NCBI GenBank assembly: GCA_904393115.1
Contig: CAJFMX010000004.1
Coordinates: 57,240-121,239 of the forward strand
DNA: 64,000 nucleotides
DNA from: an uncultured Clostridia bacterium
GTDB lineage: Bacteria; Bacillota; Clostridia; Christensenellales; UBA1750
Direction: 5' to 3'
Under the pieces are notes generated by a model, which saw only the letters and a list, made by a program, of their open reading frames with translations, made no database searches and had not been told where the DNA came from. A program made the position numbers and the translations under genes. The stretch's first letter is position 1; the number at the start of each line of letters is the position of its first letter. This document shows, piece after piece, positions 22,399 to 31,783 of the stretch.

Positions 22399-23253
22399 TT
22401 ATTTTGCAGGCAGGTGCGGAATCCAAACGCGGATCTCCAATCCCCCGTCGCTTTCGCTCGAATCGAATTTCGGCGCGAGGCCCGCATCCGACATCTGCCG
22501 GACGACGGTCTTGATGGAGTTCACAAACAGCCGCGTGTCGCGCACAAATCCGCTGATCTTGCCGGTTTTTGTCGGTTCTTCCGCCTCGATGCCGTACATC
22601 CGGGAGAGCGTCCTCTCCACGAGGTCTTCCGTGGCCTTGACGTTCAGGTTTTGCTGAACGATCACGTTCACAATCTTGATTTGCATCTCCTCGTCGTGCA
22701 GGCGGAGCAGGGCGCGCGCGTGGCGCTCCGTCAGGTTGTACTGCAGGAGCATGCGCTTGACGGTCAAGGGCAGCTTCAGGATGCGCATCTTGTTCGCGAT
22801 CGTGGACTGGTTCTTCCCCAGGCGCCTGGCCAGCTCGTCCTGGGAGAGGCCGTGATCCCGAATCAGGTTCTGATAGCCCTCCGCCTCCTCCATGTAATGC
22901 AGGTTTTCCCGCTGCAAGTTCTCCATCATGGCGATGACCGCGCTGTCCTGCTCGTAGGCGGAGAACACGATCGCATCGATCGCCGTCATGCCGGCCATGC
23001 GGCAGGCGCGCAGCCTCCTCTCCCCTGCGATGAGCTCGTAGGCATCGTTCCCCGCCTTGCGGACACTGATGGGCTGCAAAAGGCCGTATTGCTTGATGGA
23101 AGCGCAGAGTTCCTCCAGCGCCTCCTGGGCAAAGACGCGCCGCGGCTGATAGGGATTGGGGCGAATGGCTTCGATGGGAATCCGCGCGACCTCCCTTTCG
23201 CGCATCCGGAGGTTCCGTCGATTCATTGTGCTCTGTGCCTGCATACATTTCAC
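22399..23253 (-). CDS. noc: Second ParB-family protein, nucleoid occlusion type
   Basis: DNA-binding ParB relative. Position between rsmG and parA is the Noc position in Bacillus. The core has IPIEAIRPNPYQPRRVF, GLLQPISV, AGERRLRACRMAG, and the helix-turn-helix LSQDELARRLGKNQSTIANKMRIL near residue 136. The N-terminus (MNRRNLRMREREVARI) is basic but I do not see a clear membrane-binding amphipathic helix as in B. subtilis Noc. A perfect parS lies in its own leader (23266-23281), so self-regulation or ParB spreading over the gene is possible. The start at 23253 is preferred (GGAG four bases upstream); 23244 is possible. Confidence 0.85.
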   Translation of the reverse strand: MKCMQAQSTMNRRNLRMREREVARIPIEAIRPNPYQPRRVFAQEALEELCASIKQYGLLQPISVRKAGNDAYELIAGERRLRACRMAGMTAIDAIVFSAYEQDSAVIAMMENLQRENLHYMEEAEGYQNLIRDHGLSQDELARRLGKNQSTIANKMRILKLPLTVKRMLLQYNLTERHARALLRLHDEEMQIKIVNVIVQQNLNVKATEDLVERTLSRMYGIEAEEPTKTGKISGFVRDTRLFVNSIKTVVRQMSDAGLAPKFDSSESDGGLEIRVWIPHLPAK

Positions 23254-23265
23254 TCCATTTCCTGC

Positions 23266-23281
23266 TGTTTCACGTGAAACA
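23266..23281. promoter_or_regulatory. parS site in the noc leader
   Basis: A second perfect TGTTTCACGTGAAACA, between the noc promoter and its start codon. Confidence 0.93.
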
Positions 23282-23309
23282 AGGCTCCTCGCATCTGTTT
23301 TCTGCCTTC

Positions 23310-23337
23310 ATTATACAGAAAAATCCCCCGATGTAAA
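23310..23337 (-). promoter_or_regulatory. noc promoter TTTACA-N16-TATAAT
   Basis: On the minus strand, -35 at 23332-23337 and -10 at 23310-23315; the transcript would begin upstream of the parS site. Confidence 0.65.
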
Positions 23338-23483
23338 TCGAAATCGTATGCGAGGAATCGACAGCCTGAAAAGACTCTTTGTCGTATTTCAGGGTCCTAT
23401 TCCGCATAACGTGCGATTTTCATCGGAGGATTGGCACAGTTTGTCGGGAAATATGGGGCGAAAGTTCTGGAAATGCGCCCGCC

Positions 23484-24197
23484 TTACAGGGGATTCCGCG
23501 TGGGCGTGCCCGCCTTGCGCGGGTAGGTCTTGGGGGTTGGCCGGACCTTGTCCACCAGGAAGAGGTTGTGCTTCCAGTCGTCGCGGTGGGGAATGGCGTA
23601 GGGCAGCGGCTCCCGCGCCTTCCCGCCGAGCAGGAAGAGCGCGCGCCGCGCCGCGGCCGCCTCCTCCTCCACGCCGGGGCCCTTCCAGCAGATGGCGACG
23701 CCCTCCCGCCGGACGCAGGGCAGCAGGTATTCCATCAGGGGCGAGAGCGAGGCCAGGGCGCGCGCCATGGCGACGTCATACTGCTCGCGGTGCGCGGCCT
23801 GATGGGAGAAGTCCTCGGCGCGCATGTGGACGATCTCCGCCGAGAGGCCCAGCCGGTTGAGCACATCCCGCAGGAACTCGAGCCGCTTGTTGAGCGAGTC
23901 GACGAGCGTGAGCCGCAGGTCCGGCCGCGCGATGAGCAGCGGAATGCCGGGAAAGCCCGCGCCCGTCCCGACGTCCACGGCGCGCGCGCCCTGCGGGAGA
24001 AGGCCGAGCGCGACGGGCGCCAGGCTGTCGAGGAAGTGCCGGTCCACGGCCTCTTCCGGTTCGAGGACGGTGGTGAGGTTCATGCGCGCATTGCCCTCGA
24101 CGAGGAGCGCATGGTAGAGCGCAAAGCGCTCGGCCGCCTCCGGCGGGAGCGCGATGCCCATCTGCAGGGCGCCCTGCTGTACGCGTTCCGAGATCAC
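23484..24197 (-). CDS. rsmG: 16S rRNA (guanine527-N7)-methyltransferase
   Basis: SAM-dependent methylation of G527 in 16S rRNA. Class I methyltransferase motifs are [21 protein letters not shown] near residue 70 and [14 protein letters not shown] near residue 96; [20 protein letters not shown] near residue 40 is typical for RsmG/GidB. The C-terminal 20 residues ([17 protein letters not shown]) also match the family ending PRK(x)G(x)P. Its ATG overlaps the end of mnmG (ATGA), so it is the last gene of mnmE-mnmG-rsmG. 237 residues is normal. Confidence 0.95.
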   Translation of the reverse strand: MISERVQQGALQMGIALPPEAAERFALYHALLVEGNARMNLTTVLEPEEAVDRHFLDSLAPVALGLLPQGARAVDVGTGAGFPGIPLLIARPDLRLTLVDSLNKRLEFLRDVLNRLGLSAEIVHMRAEDFSHQAAHREQYDVAMARALASLSPLMEYLLPCVRREGVAICWKGPGVEEEAAAARRALFLLGGKAREPLPYAIPHRDDWKHNLFLVDKVRPTPKTYPRKAGTPTRNPL

Positions 24198-26065
24198 GGT
24201 TTTCTCTCCCTTCTCATCTGTTCGAGCTTAATCATCAGCACGGCGATGTCCCCGGGCGAAACGCCGGAGATCCTCTGCGCCGCGCCGAGCGTCTCGGGCC
24301 GAATCCTTTCGAGCTTCTGCTGCGCCTCGATGCGCAGGCCCTTGATGTCGGAATAGCGGATCTCCTGGGGAATTTTGACGTTTTCCGTCCGCTGGAAGGC
24401 CTCGACCTGGCGGCGCTGGCGGTCGAGGTAGCCCTCGTAGCGCAGGTTGATCTCCGCCTGCTCCGCGACGCTGTCAGCCACCTCGGGCAGCTCCGGGTCG
24501 ATGCGCCGCAGGTCTGCATACGTCACGCCCGCGCGCCGGAGCAGATCCGCCGCCGAGATCCCGCTGGACACCGTCCCCTCCCCCAGGACGCGGTTGACGT
24601 CCTGCGGCTTCAGGTGCGCCTTGGGCAAGGCGTTTAAGAGATTATCCGTTCCCCTTTTCTTTTCAAGCATGCGCGCATGGCGCTCGTCCGAGGCGAGGCC
24701 CACCTTCCAGCCCCTCTCGGTCAGCCGGAGGTCGGCGTTGTCCTGGCGCAGGAGCAGGCGGTACTCGGCGCGGCTGGTCATCATGCGGTAGGGCTCGTTC
24801 GTCCCCTTGCCCGTCAGGTCGTCCACGAGCACGCCGATGTAGGCGTCCGCGCGGGAGAGCAGCAGCGGCTCCCGCCCGCTGAGCTTGCAGGCCGCATTGA
24901 TACCGGCATAGAGTCCCTGGGCCGCGGCCTCCTCGTAGCCGGAGGAGCCGTTGATCTGCCCGGCGAAGTAGAGGTTCTCCACGCCCTTGGCCTCCAGCGT
25001 CGGCCGCAGCTGCGTGGGGTCGATGCAGTCGTACTCGATGGCGTAGGCCAGGCGCGTGAGCTGCACGCGCTCCAGGCCGGGGATCGAGCGGTAGACCGCC
25101 CACTGCACGTCCTCCGGCAGGGAGGAGGACATGCCCTGCACGTACCACTCGAGCGTATCGAGTCCCTCGGGCTCGAGGAAGAGCGGGTGCCGCTCGCGGT
25201 CCGCGAACCGAACGACCTTGTCCTCGATCGAGGGGCAGTAGCGCGGGCCGACGCCGTGGATCTCCCCGGAGAACAGAGGCGCGCGGTGAAGGTTCTCGCG
25301 GATGATGCGGTGGGTTTCGGGCGTGGTATACCCCAGGTAGCAGGAGATCTGCTCCTTCTCCAGACGGTCCGTAAGGAAGGAGAACGGGACGATCCGCTCG
25401 TCTCCGGGCTGCTCCTCGAACTTGGAGAAGTCGACGGTGCGGCAGTCGATGCGCGCGGGCGTGCCAGTCTTGAACCGGCGCAGCGGGAAGCCGAGCCGCT
25501 CCAGCGCGCCGGAGAGGGCCTTGGCGTTGCCCAGGCCCGAGGGGCCGGAATCCGCGTGCGCCTCGCCCACGATGACGCGGCTCTTGAGGTACACGCCCGT
25601 GGCGACGATGGCCGCCGCGCAGGGGTAGAGCGCGCCAGTGGTGGTCCGCACGCCGGAGACCCGGCCGCCGGCCGTCTCGATGGCCTCGACCTCGCCCTGG
25701 CGCAGCGTCAGGCGCTCCTGGTGCTGCAGGGCGTGGAGCATGCGCCGCTGGTACTGCTTCTTGTCGGCCTGGGCGCGCAGGGAGTGCACGGCCGGGCCCT
25801 TGCCCGTGTTGAGCATGCGGGACTGCAAAAACGTATCGTCGATGGCGCGGCCCATCTCGCCGCCCAGGGCGTCGATCTCGCGGACCAGGTGCCCCTTTGC
25901 CGTGCCCCCGATGGAGGGATTGCAGGGCATGAGCGCCACGCCGTCCATGTTGAGGGTGAGCAGGAGCGTCCTGTGCCCCATGCGGGCGCAGGCGAGCGCC
26001 GCCTCGCAGCCCGCGTGCCCCGCGCCCACCACGACGACCTCATAGCTTTCCAAGGTAAACGACAT
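24194..26065 (-). CDS. mnmG: tRNA uridine-34 carboxymethylaminomethyl modification enzyme MnmG
   Basis: FAD enzyme that with MnmE makes cmnm5U at the wobble position of some tRNAs. The FAD-binding [17 protein letters not shown] begins near residue 14; [17 protein letters not shown] near residue 53 and the C-terminal Cys-containing [19 protein letters not shown] near residue 363 are conserved. I chose the ATG at 26065, which has GTGAGGGG upstream; a longer in-frame start overlaps mnmE. It follows the mnmE stop by 7 bases. 623 residues is usual. Confidence 0.95.
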   Translation of the reverse strand: MSFTLESYEVVVVGAGHAGCEAALACARMGHRTLLLTLNMDGVALMPCNPSIGGTAKGHLVREIDALGGEMGRAIDDTFLQSRMLNTGKGPAVHSLRAQADKKQYQRRMLHALQHQERLTLRQGEVEAIETAGGRVSGVRTTTGALYPCAAAIVATGVYLKSRVIVGEAHADSGPSGLGNAKALSGALERLGFPLRRFKTGTPARIDCRTVDFSKFEEQPGDERIVPFSFLTDRLEKEQISCYLGYTTPETHRIIRENLHRAPLFSGEIHGVGPRYCPSIEDKVVRFADRERHPLFLEPEGLDTLEWYVQGMSSSLPEDVQWAVYRSIPGLERVQLTRLAYAIEYDCIDPTQLRPTLEAKGVENLYFAGQINGSSGYEEAAAQGLYAGINAACKLSGREPLLLSRADAYIGVLVDDLTGKGTNEPYRMMTSRAEYRLLLRQDNADLRLTERGWKVGLASDERHARMLEKKRGTDNLLNALPKAHLKPQDVNRVLGEGTVSSGISAADLLRRAGVTYADLRRIDPELPEVADSVAEQAEINLRYEGYLDRQRRQVEAFQRTENVKIPQEIRYSDIKGLRIEAQQKLERIRPETLGAAQRISGVSPGDIAVLMIKLEQMRRERKP

Positions 26066-26072
26066 AGGCCCC

Positions 26073-27437
26073 TCACTTTCCAAGGCAGAACTTTTCAAAG
26101 ATGCGGTCGATCACGTCCTCCGTCGCGGACTCGCCGGTGATCGCGCCCAGGGCATCCCAGGCGGCGCGCAGGTCGAGCGCCGCGCAGTCGAGCGTCCGGT
26201 CCTCCAGGGCGGTTACAGCGCTCTCCAGGGCCGCCAGGGCGTCCTTTGCGGCCTGCACGTGCCGCTCGTTGGTCAGATACGCCTCCTCCGGCGAGGCGCC
26301 GCGCAGGGCCGCCTCGTACAGCGCGCGGCGCAGGTCCTCGATCCCCTCCCCCGTGACGGCGGAGGTGAGCAGGATGGCAAACGCCTGCGCGCCCTGCAGC
26401 GCGGCGCGCACGTCCTCCACGCCCGTGCGCGCGTTGAGGTCCGTCTTGTTGAGCGCGACGACCAGGGGCACGCTCGTCTCCCGCAGGAGGCTGCGCTCCT
26501 CCGGCGTGAGCTCGCGGGCGCTGTCCAGCACGAGCAGCGCGACGTCCGCGCGGCGCAGCTCCTCCCGCGCGCGGTCGATGCCGATGCGCTCCACCGCGTC
26601 CTCCGCGCTGCGCAGGCCCGCGGTGTCCGAGAGCTGCACGGGCAGGCCGAAGAGGTCGAGCTCCTCGCGGAGCACGTCCCGCGTCGTTCCCGCCACATCC
26701 GTCACAATGGCGCGCTGCTCGCGCAGCAGGCAGTTGAGCAGGGAGGATTTACCGGTGTTCGGGCTGCCGGCCAGGACGATCCGCACGCCGGCGCTCAGCA
26801 GGCGCCCGGCGCGGGCGTTGCGCACGGCCTCCTGCAGCGCGGTCTGGACGGCCCTCGCCTCCTCCGCCGCGCGCCGGGCGGTCAAGGGCTCGATGTCCTC
26901 GTCCGGGTAGTCGAGCGTGGCCTCGAGATAGGCGATGGTGTCCAGGAGCTTGTCCTGCAGCGCGTGGATGCGGCGGGAGAGGTAGCCGTCCATCTGCTGC
27001 AGGCTCGCGTGCGCGGCGCGGGCGGTGCGGGCGGAGATGAGGTCCATGACGCTCTCGGCCTGCGCCAAATCGATGCGCCCGCCGAGGAACGCGCGCTTGG
27101 TGAACTCCCCGGGCTCGGCCAGGCGCGCGCCGGCGCGCAGCACGGCGGCGAGGACCTCCTGCGCCGTCACCGCGCCGCCGTGGCACTGGAATTCCACGAC
27201 GTCCTCCGTGGTGTAGGTGTGCGGCGCCTTCATGTAGACCGCCATGCACTCGTCCACGCGCCTCTCCCCTTCCCACACCTCGCCATAGGTCAGGCGGTGC
27301 GACGTCATCGCACGATTTGCACGATGCGGCCGGAAGATGCGCGACAAAATGTCCTTCGCTCGGTGCCCCGAGACGCGGATGATGGCAATGCCGCCCAGGC
27401 CCACGGCCGTGGCGATGGACGCGATCGTATCCTCCAT
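26073..27437 (-). CDS. mnmE: tRNA modification GTPase MnmE (TrmE)
   Basis: Partner of MnmG in wobble-uridine modification. The N-terminal tetrahydrofolate domain begins with [22 protein letters not shown]. The G domain lies in the middle: [12 protein letters not shown] near residue 223, [10 protein letters not shown] near residue 243, DTAG near residue 265 and NKTD near residue 333. The C-terminus ends FCLGK, carrying the family Cys of the CxGK tail. The ATG at 27437 has AAAGGGG upstream. 454 residues is usual. A terminator separates it from jag, so it needs its own promoter or readthrough. Confidence 0.95.
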   Translation of the reverse strand: MEDTIASIATAVGLGGIAIIRVSGHRAKDILSRIFRPHRANRAMTSHRLTYGEVWEGERRVDECMAVYMKAPHTYTTEDVVEFQCHGGAVTAQEVLAAVLRAGARLAEPGEFTKRAFLGGRIDLAQAESVMDLISARTARAAHASLQQMDGYLSRRIHALQDKLLDTIAYLEATLDYPDEDIEPLTARRAAEEARAVQTALQEAVRNARAGRLLSAGVRIVLAGSPNTGKSSLLNCLLREQRAIVTDVAGTTRDVLREELDLFGLPVQLSDTAGLRSAEDAVERIGIDRAREELRRADVALLVLDSARELTPEERSLLRETSVPLVVALNKTDLNARTGVEDVRAALQGAQAFAILLTSAVTGEGIEDLRRALYEAALRGASPEEAYLTNERHVQAAKDALAALESAVTALEDRTLDCAALDLRAAWDALGAITGESATEDVIDRIFEKFCLGK

Positions 27438-27466
27438 TTTGTATCCCCTTTCTCCCGTTTCCCTCT

Positions 27467-27506
27467 CAAAAAAAGCGGCGCCGAAGTGCATCGGTCGCCG
27501 CTTTGG
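27467..27506 (-). terminator. Terminator of the rpmH-to-jag operon
   Basis: On the minus strand AAAGCGGCG pairs with CGCCGCTTT and a long T run follows. Confidence 0.8.
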
Positions 27507-27551
27507 ACGTATGCGGTTTGTTCGCTGGGCCTTCCCGCCGGGGGGGCGCTT

Positions 27552-28172
27552 TTAAGCGCGCTTGGGCGCGATGACCACGCGGCGGTTGGGCTCCTCCCCC
27601 TCGGAATGCGTGGTGACGTGGGGGTTGTCCTGCAGCGTGGCGTGCAGGATGCGCCGCTCATACGGATTCATGGGCTCGAGCACCATGCGCCGGCCGCTGC
27701 GCTGCACCTTGGCGGCCATGCGGTTGGCCAGGTTGATGAGGGTCTGCTCGCGCTTGGCGCGGTAGCCCTCCGTGTCGAGGGTTACGCGGCGGTAGTCCTT
27801 TCCGCCCTTGTTGACCAGGAGCGAGGTCAGGTACTGCAGGGCGTCGAGCGTCTCCCCCCTGTGGCCGATGAGGATGCCCTGGTTGTCCCCCTGCATCTCG
27901 ATGCGCAGCGCTTCCTCCTCGTCCTGGACGTCGAGCACGACGTCCAGTCCCATGAGCTCGGTCACGTTCTGGAGAAACTCCTCCGCGCGCAGGGCGGGGG
28001 TGTCCTTCTTCGTCAGGCGCAGGCGGTAGGGCTTTGCGCCGATGCCGAGGAATCCCTTGGAACCCTCCTCCAGGACTTCGACATCCACCTTGTCGGACGT
28101 CAGGCCCATCTGGGCAAGGCCCGCCATCAGCGCCTCTTCATAGGTCTTTCCGGTTGCCTCGAGTGTTTTCAT
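27552..28172 (-). CDS. jag: Jag/KhpB RNA-binding protein
   Basis: RNA-binding protein with Jag-N, KH and R3H domains, a partner of KhpA in post-transcriptional control and cell elongation. Residues 1-50 are the Jag-N domain (KTLEATGKTYEEALMAGLAQMG, GSKGFLGIGAKPYRLRL). The KH domain has GDNQGILIGHRGETLDALQYL near residue 95 (GxxG loop), and R3H has ANRMAAKVQRSGRRMVLEPMNPYERRILHATLQ near residue 148 with its R-x3-H. 206 residues is usual. It lies directly after yidC. Confidence 0.94.
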   Translation of the reverse strand: MKTLEATGKTYEEALMAGLAQMGLTSDKVDVEVLEEGSKGFLGIGAKPYRLRLTKKDTPALRAEEFLQNVTELMGLDVVLDVQDEEEALRIEMQGDNQGILIGHRGETLDALQYLTSLLVNKGGKDYRRVTLDTEGYRAKREQTLINLANRMAAKVQRSGRRMVLEPMNPYERRILHATLQDNPHVTTHSEGEEPNRRVVIAPKRA

Positions 28173-28212
28173 GGGGAAGCCTCCTGTCTTTCGGAGCGAA
28201 AGAAAGCGGATG

Positions 28213-29091
28213 TTACTTGGCCTCCAAAGCCTTTTTCTTGGCCTTGTAGTCCGCGTAGAAGTTGAAGCCGACGTAGGTGATGATCATATAGATGTTGCTC
28301 GTAACCCAGTACAGGGCAAACGCGCCGTTGTACTGCCAGCAGAAGAAGACGGAGATCAACGGGAAGATGTAGTTCATCATCTTCTGGTTCTGGGCCTGGG
28401 GGTTGTTGCGCTGGGCGGCGGTCTGCTTGCCGTTCATCAGCCACGTGGTGAAGTACTGGGAAGCGCCGGCCAGGATCGGCAGGATGGCCCAGCCGTTGGA
28501 CACCCCGACGTTGTACTGTTCGAGGATGGGGCGCATGACGATGTCATAGTTTGCGCGGATGACATTGATGATGTCCGTATTGAGCAGATCATTGCCGCTC
28601 ACGGCGCTGAGGTTGACCGAGATCTCGCTCAGGGTGGGGATGACATTGGCCATGATGTTGTCCGGCTGCCAGATGTTGCGAATCCACAGGAAGCTCTCGG
28701 GCTCAAAGGGCAGGCCCTGGGTGACCTGCTGGACCATGAGCACGGCCTGCTCGCCGGCGATGTGGCGCATGACTGCAAACATGGCGTACAGGATCGGGAG
28801 CTGGATCAGCATGGGAAGACAGCCGCCCATGGGGTTGACCTTTTCCTTCTTGTAGAGCTCCATGGTCTTGGCGGAGCGCTTTTCGGGGTCCTTCTCGTAC
28901 TTTTTGTTGATCTCCTCGATCTTGGGCTGGATATCCTGCATCTTGCGCATGGAGTGGCGCTGCTTGATGTCCAGCGGGAGCAGGACGAGCTTTACGGCGA
29001 GCGTAAAGAGAATGATGGCGACGCCGTAGGAGCCGACCCAGCTGTAGAGCAGGTCCACGACCCAGCGCAGCGGCGTGATGATGAAACTCAC
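28213..29091 (-). CDS. yidC: Membrane protein insertase YidC/SpoIIIJ (Oxa1 family)
   Basis: Inserts and folds membrane proteins, alone or with SecYEG. Five membrane segments are visible. The positively charged cytoplasmic loop KMQDIQPKIEEINKKYEKDPEKRSAKTMELYKKEKVNPMGGCLPML near residue 50 is a hallmark. Unlike many Gram-positive homologues there is no lipobox signal peptide: the protein begins SFIITPLRWVVDLLYSWVGSYG, as in other Clostridia. The start is GTG at 29091 after a GGGAGGATTAC region. 292 residues. It lies in the rpmH-rnpA-yidD-yidC-jag operon. Confidence 0.94.
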   Translation of the reverse strand: MSFIITPLRWVVDLLYSWVGSYGVAIILFTLAVKLVLLPLDIKQRHSMRKMQDIQPKIEEINKKYEKDPEKRSAKTMELYKKEKVNPMGGCLPMLIQLPILYAMFAVMRHIAGEQAVLMVQQVTQGLPFEPESFLWIRNIWQPDNIMANVIPTLSEISVNLSAVSGNDLLNTDIINVIRANYDIVMRPILEQYNVGVSNGWAILPILAGASQYFTTWLMNGKQTAAQRNNPQAQNQKMMNYIFPLISVFFCWQYNGAFALYWVTSNIYMIITYVGFNFYADYKAKKKALEAK

Positions 29092-29144
29092 TTTTGTGTA
29101 ATCCTCCCGTGCAGAAGTGTGCGAAAAAGGCTCCTCCTCTTCCC

Positions 29145-29354
29145 CTAGGGAACGGGATCATAGCCCCCGTCGTTGAACGGATGGCATCTGAGGATCCGCT
29201 TGAGCGCGAGCCAGCCGCCCTTGCGCGCGCCGTACTTTCCGATGGCCTCCAGGGCGTATGCCGAACAGGTGGGATAAAACCTGCAGCAGGGCGGAAACAG
29301 CGGAGAGAGAAAGCGCCGATAGAATTTGATGAGGCAAAGAAGAACCGTCTTCAT
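29145..29354 (-). CDS. yidD: Membrane protein insertion efficiency factor YidD
   Basis: Small membrane-associated helper of YidC. The 69 residues show the full family signature: [33 protein letters not shown], with three conserved Cys, and the ending [19 protein letters not shown]. The ATG overlaps the stop codon of rnpA (ATGA). Confidence 0.96.
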   Translation of the reverse strand: MKTVLLCLIKFYRRFLSPLFPPCCRFYPTCSAYALEAIGKYGARKGGWLALKRILRCHPFNDGGYDPVP

Positions 29355-29707
29355 TTTTTCCCTTTTTCGTCCATTGTCTGCGCCTTGTAGAGGCGCTGGC
29401 GCGTCAAAAGGTTATCCACGCTCCGCTCCATGCGGTGGAAGTCCGCCCCCACCGCGCCGGAGCGCGCAATCCATACGTAATAGCCGCACTTAAGTTGCGG
29501 AATCTTCGGGCGAATGCTCTCGCGCAGCAGGCGCTTGATGTGGTTGCGCTGCACGGCGCCGCCCAGCTTTTTGCTCACGGAAAAGCCGATGCGCAGCTTG
29601 CCCTGCCGCACAAACAGCAAAACCAGCTCGCGGTTGGCCTGCGACTTGCCGCGGCGGTAGACGAACTGGAACGCGCTGTTTTCCTTGAGCGAATAGACTC
29701 GTTTCAC
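29351..29707 (-). CDS. rnpA: Ribonuclease P protein component
   Basis: Protein subunit of RNase P, which trims tRNA 5' ends. The conserved RNR-type motif is [16 protein letters not shown] near residue 52, preceded by [16 protein letters not shown] place the start at GTG 29707 ([21 protein letters not shown] follows), as in relatives; the upstream site is weak (GGTCGA), and the frame stays open upstream without any family match. 118 residues is normal. Confidence 0.92.
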   Translation of the reverse strand: MKRVYSLKENSAFQFVYRRGKSQANRELVLLFVRQGKLRIGFSVSKKLGGAVQRNHIKRLLRESIRPKIPQLKCGYYVWIARSGAVGADFHRMERSVDNLLTRQRLYKAQTMDEKGKK

Positions 29708-29837
29708 TCGACCATGGCTGCACCGGCGCAAAAAGCGCCGCCGATGCAGGCAAAAAAACGCCGCCGGGGCCAAAGGCGCAGCGCCGGTTTTCCGCGCGCG
29801 CCTTATACAGATCGATTCCCCGGGCGCCCCGCGTCTT

Positions 29838-29972
29838 TTACGCGGAAAGGACCTTGCGGCCCTTGGCGCGGCGGCGGGCAAGCACCTTGCGGCCGTTCTT
29901 GGTCTTCATGCGGGCACGGAAGCCGTGCACCTTGGCGCGCTGACGCTTCTTGGGCTGGAACGTCATCCACAT
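29838..29972 (-). CDS. rpmH: 50S ribosomal protein L34
   Basis: Ribosomal protein of 44 residues. It reads [20 protein letters not shown] and ends [12 protein letters not shown], the universal L34 pattern. AAGGGGTGTG precedes the ATG. First gene of the leftward operon, with its own strong promoter at 30035-30064. This marks the left border of the origin region. Confidence 0.97.
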   Translation of the reverse strand: MWMTFQPKKRQRAKVHGFRARMKTKNGRKVLARRRAKGRKVLSA

Positions 29973-30034
29973 CTGTCTTCACACCCCTTATCCGTAAAAT
30001 GAAAACACTGCTCTACCTACAAAACAGCGATTGT

Positions 30035-30064
30035 ATTATAAGACTTTCCGCTCTTTTCTGTCAA
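30035..30064 (-). promoter_or_regulatory. rpmH promoter TTGACA-N18-TATAAT
   Basis: On the minus strand, -35 at 30059-30064 and -10 at 30035-30040; both hexamers are consensus, as expected for a ribosomal protein gene. Confidence 0.85.
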
Positions 30065-30205
30065 GCAAAGTCTGAACTTTTTACATCCTTTCGGAAAGCC
30101 TCTCCGCGGAATTCGTCAAATTGAATGAATTTCAAACCGAAAACCTTGAAAAAGAATCAAAGTGTCGGATAATCCAAAAACTGTGGATAACTTTGTGAAA
30201 AAGCA

Positions 30206-30234
30206 TTGCATCGTCGGTTTTTTTTTGTTATGAT
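30206..30234 (+). promoter_or_regulatory. dnaA promoter TTGCAT-N17-TATGAT
   Basis: -35 at 30206-30211 and -10 at 30229-30234. One DnaA box lies 16 bases upstream and three lie about 40-75 bases downstream, so DnaA can repress its own gene. Confidence 0.7.
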
Positions 30235-30407
30235 GACTAGTGTGTCCCCAATGGGAGGATGCGATCTGGTTTGGGTTATCCACAAATTGTGGATAACCTT
30301 GTGGATAGAATTTCAAAATACTGTGCATATCGACCTGGGATTTCCACAATCGTCCGGGTCGAGCGGAATGCTGTTTCCGTTTTGTGCCGCTTTTAGGAGG
30401 AGAACCT

Positions 30408-31739
30408 GTGGAAAACCCGAGCGCAAAGGAGATTTGGGACAAGGCTTCCCAGCTCATCAAGTCCGAGATCAACGGCATCTCGTATGACTCCTGGTTCAAG
30501 GACATCGTTCCCGTTTCCTTCGACGGGCAGGTCTTGACCTTGCTTGTAAACATCGAGTTCATCCGCAACATGCTGCGCAACAACTATGACCAGCTCATCC
30601 AGGCCGCGCTCATGCAGGCGGCGGGCGAGCCGGTGCGCTATGTCGTTCGCATCCCGTCGGAGATGAATGCGCCGAGGGAGGAGGCCCCCGCGCGCCCGAG
30701 CGCGGCCGCCTCGATGCTCAATCCCAAGTACACCTTCTCCACATACGTCATCGGCAAGTCCAACAACTTCGCGCACGCGGCGGCCTACGCCGTCTCCCAG
30801 AGCCCGGGCGACACGTACAACCCCCTCTTCCTCTACTCGGGCGTGGGGCTGGGCAAGACGCACCTCATGCACGCCATCGGCCACGCTATATTAGAAAAGA
30901 ACCCGCAGTCGCGCATTCTCTACATCACCTCGGAGACGTTCACCAACGACCTGATCAACGCCATCTCCAGCAATACCAACAGCGAGTTCCGCAACCGCTA
31001 CCGCAACGTCGACGTGCTGATGGTGGACGATATCCAGTTCATCGCGGGCAAGGAGCAGACGCAGGAGGAGTTCTTCCACACCTTTAACGCGCTGTACGAG
31101 GCGCGCAAGCAGATCGTCATCTCGTCCGATAAGCCGCCCAAGGACATCCCGACCCTGGAGGAGCGGCTCCGCTCCCGGTTCGAGTGGGGCCTGATCGCGG
31201 ACATCTCCAAGCCGGACCTGGAGACGCGCATCGCGATCCTGCGCAAAAAGGCGGAATTGGAAAACCTCGACGTCCCGGACGAGGTCAACGCCTACATCGC
31301 CTCCAAAGTCGAAAGCAACATCCGCGAATTGGAGGGGTGCCTGACGCGCGTGCTGGCCTATGCCAAGGCCAACGGCGGCGGCGCGCCCGTCACCGAGGAG
31401 CTCGCGGCCGAGGCCCTGCGGGACATGCTGCCCGTCAAGGACCCGCGCCGCATCACCACCGACCTCATCATGGCCATCGTCGCGGAATACTACTCGGTCT
31501 CCGTCGAGGACCTCAAGTCCAAGCGCCGCAACCGGGAGATCACCGTTCCCCGCCAGATCGCCATGTACCTTACGCGCGAGCTCAACGGCGCCTCGCTGCC
31601 GCGCATCGGCCTGGAATTCGGCGGCCGCGACCACACCACCGTCATCCACGCCTGCGACAAGGTCGCCGAGGACATGAAGCGCGACGCCGCGCTCAAGGGC
31701 ACGATCGATACGCTCAAAAAGCGCATCCAGGGAGCCTGA
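30408..31739 (+). CDS. dnaA: Chromosomal replication initiator DnaA
   Basis: AAA+ protein that opens the origin. Domain I starts at ENPSAKEIWDKASQLIKSEINGISYDSWF. The ATPase domain has Walker A GVGLGKTHLMHAIG near residue 145 and Walker B VLMVDDIQFIAGKEQTQEEFFHTFN near residue 205. Domain IV ends with the DNA-binding PRQIAMYLTRELNGASLPRIGLEFGGRDHTTVIHA signature near residue 380. The GTG at 30408 has AGGAGG upstream and fits the family start; an earlier in-frame ATG does not. 443 residues is usual. Confidence 0.97.
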   Translation: MENPSAKEIWDKASQLIKSEINGISYDSWFKDIVPVSFDGQVLTLLVNIEFIRNMLRNNYDQLIQAALMQAAGEPVRYVVRIPSEMNAPREEAPARPSAAASMLNPKYTFSTYVIGKSNNFAHAAAYAVSQSPGDTYNPLFLYSGVGLGKTHLMHAIGHAILEKNPQSRILYITSETFTNDLINAISSNTNSEFRNRYRNVDVLMVDDIQFIAGKEQTQEEFFHTFNALYEARKQIVISSDKPPKDIPTLEERLRSRFEWGLIADISKPDLETRIAILRKKAELENLDVPDEVNAYIASKVESNIRELEGCLTRVLAYAKANGGGAPVTEELAAEALRDMLPVKDPRRITTDLIMAIVAEYYSVSVEDLKSKRRNREITVPRQIAMYLTRELNGASLPRIGLEFGGRDHTTVIHACDKVAEDMKRDAALKGTIDTLKKRIQGA

Positions 31740-31783
31740 GCCCATAACAACCGCCTTTTTCCTGAAACGGAGGGTTGAACACA

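Larger units (their letters stand above)
29973..30407. other. Origin-proximal intergenic region with DnaA boxes, upstream of dnaA
   Basis: Contains divergent promoters of rpmH and dnaA and four DnaA boxes: TGTGGATAA at 30182-30190, TTATCCACA at 30276-30284, TGTGGATAA at 30288-30296, and TGTGGATAG (one mismatch) at 30300-30308. In Bacillus the corresponding cluster is one half of a two-part oriC and also controls dnaA. Confidence 0.85.
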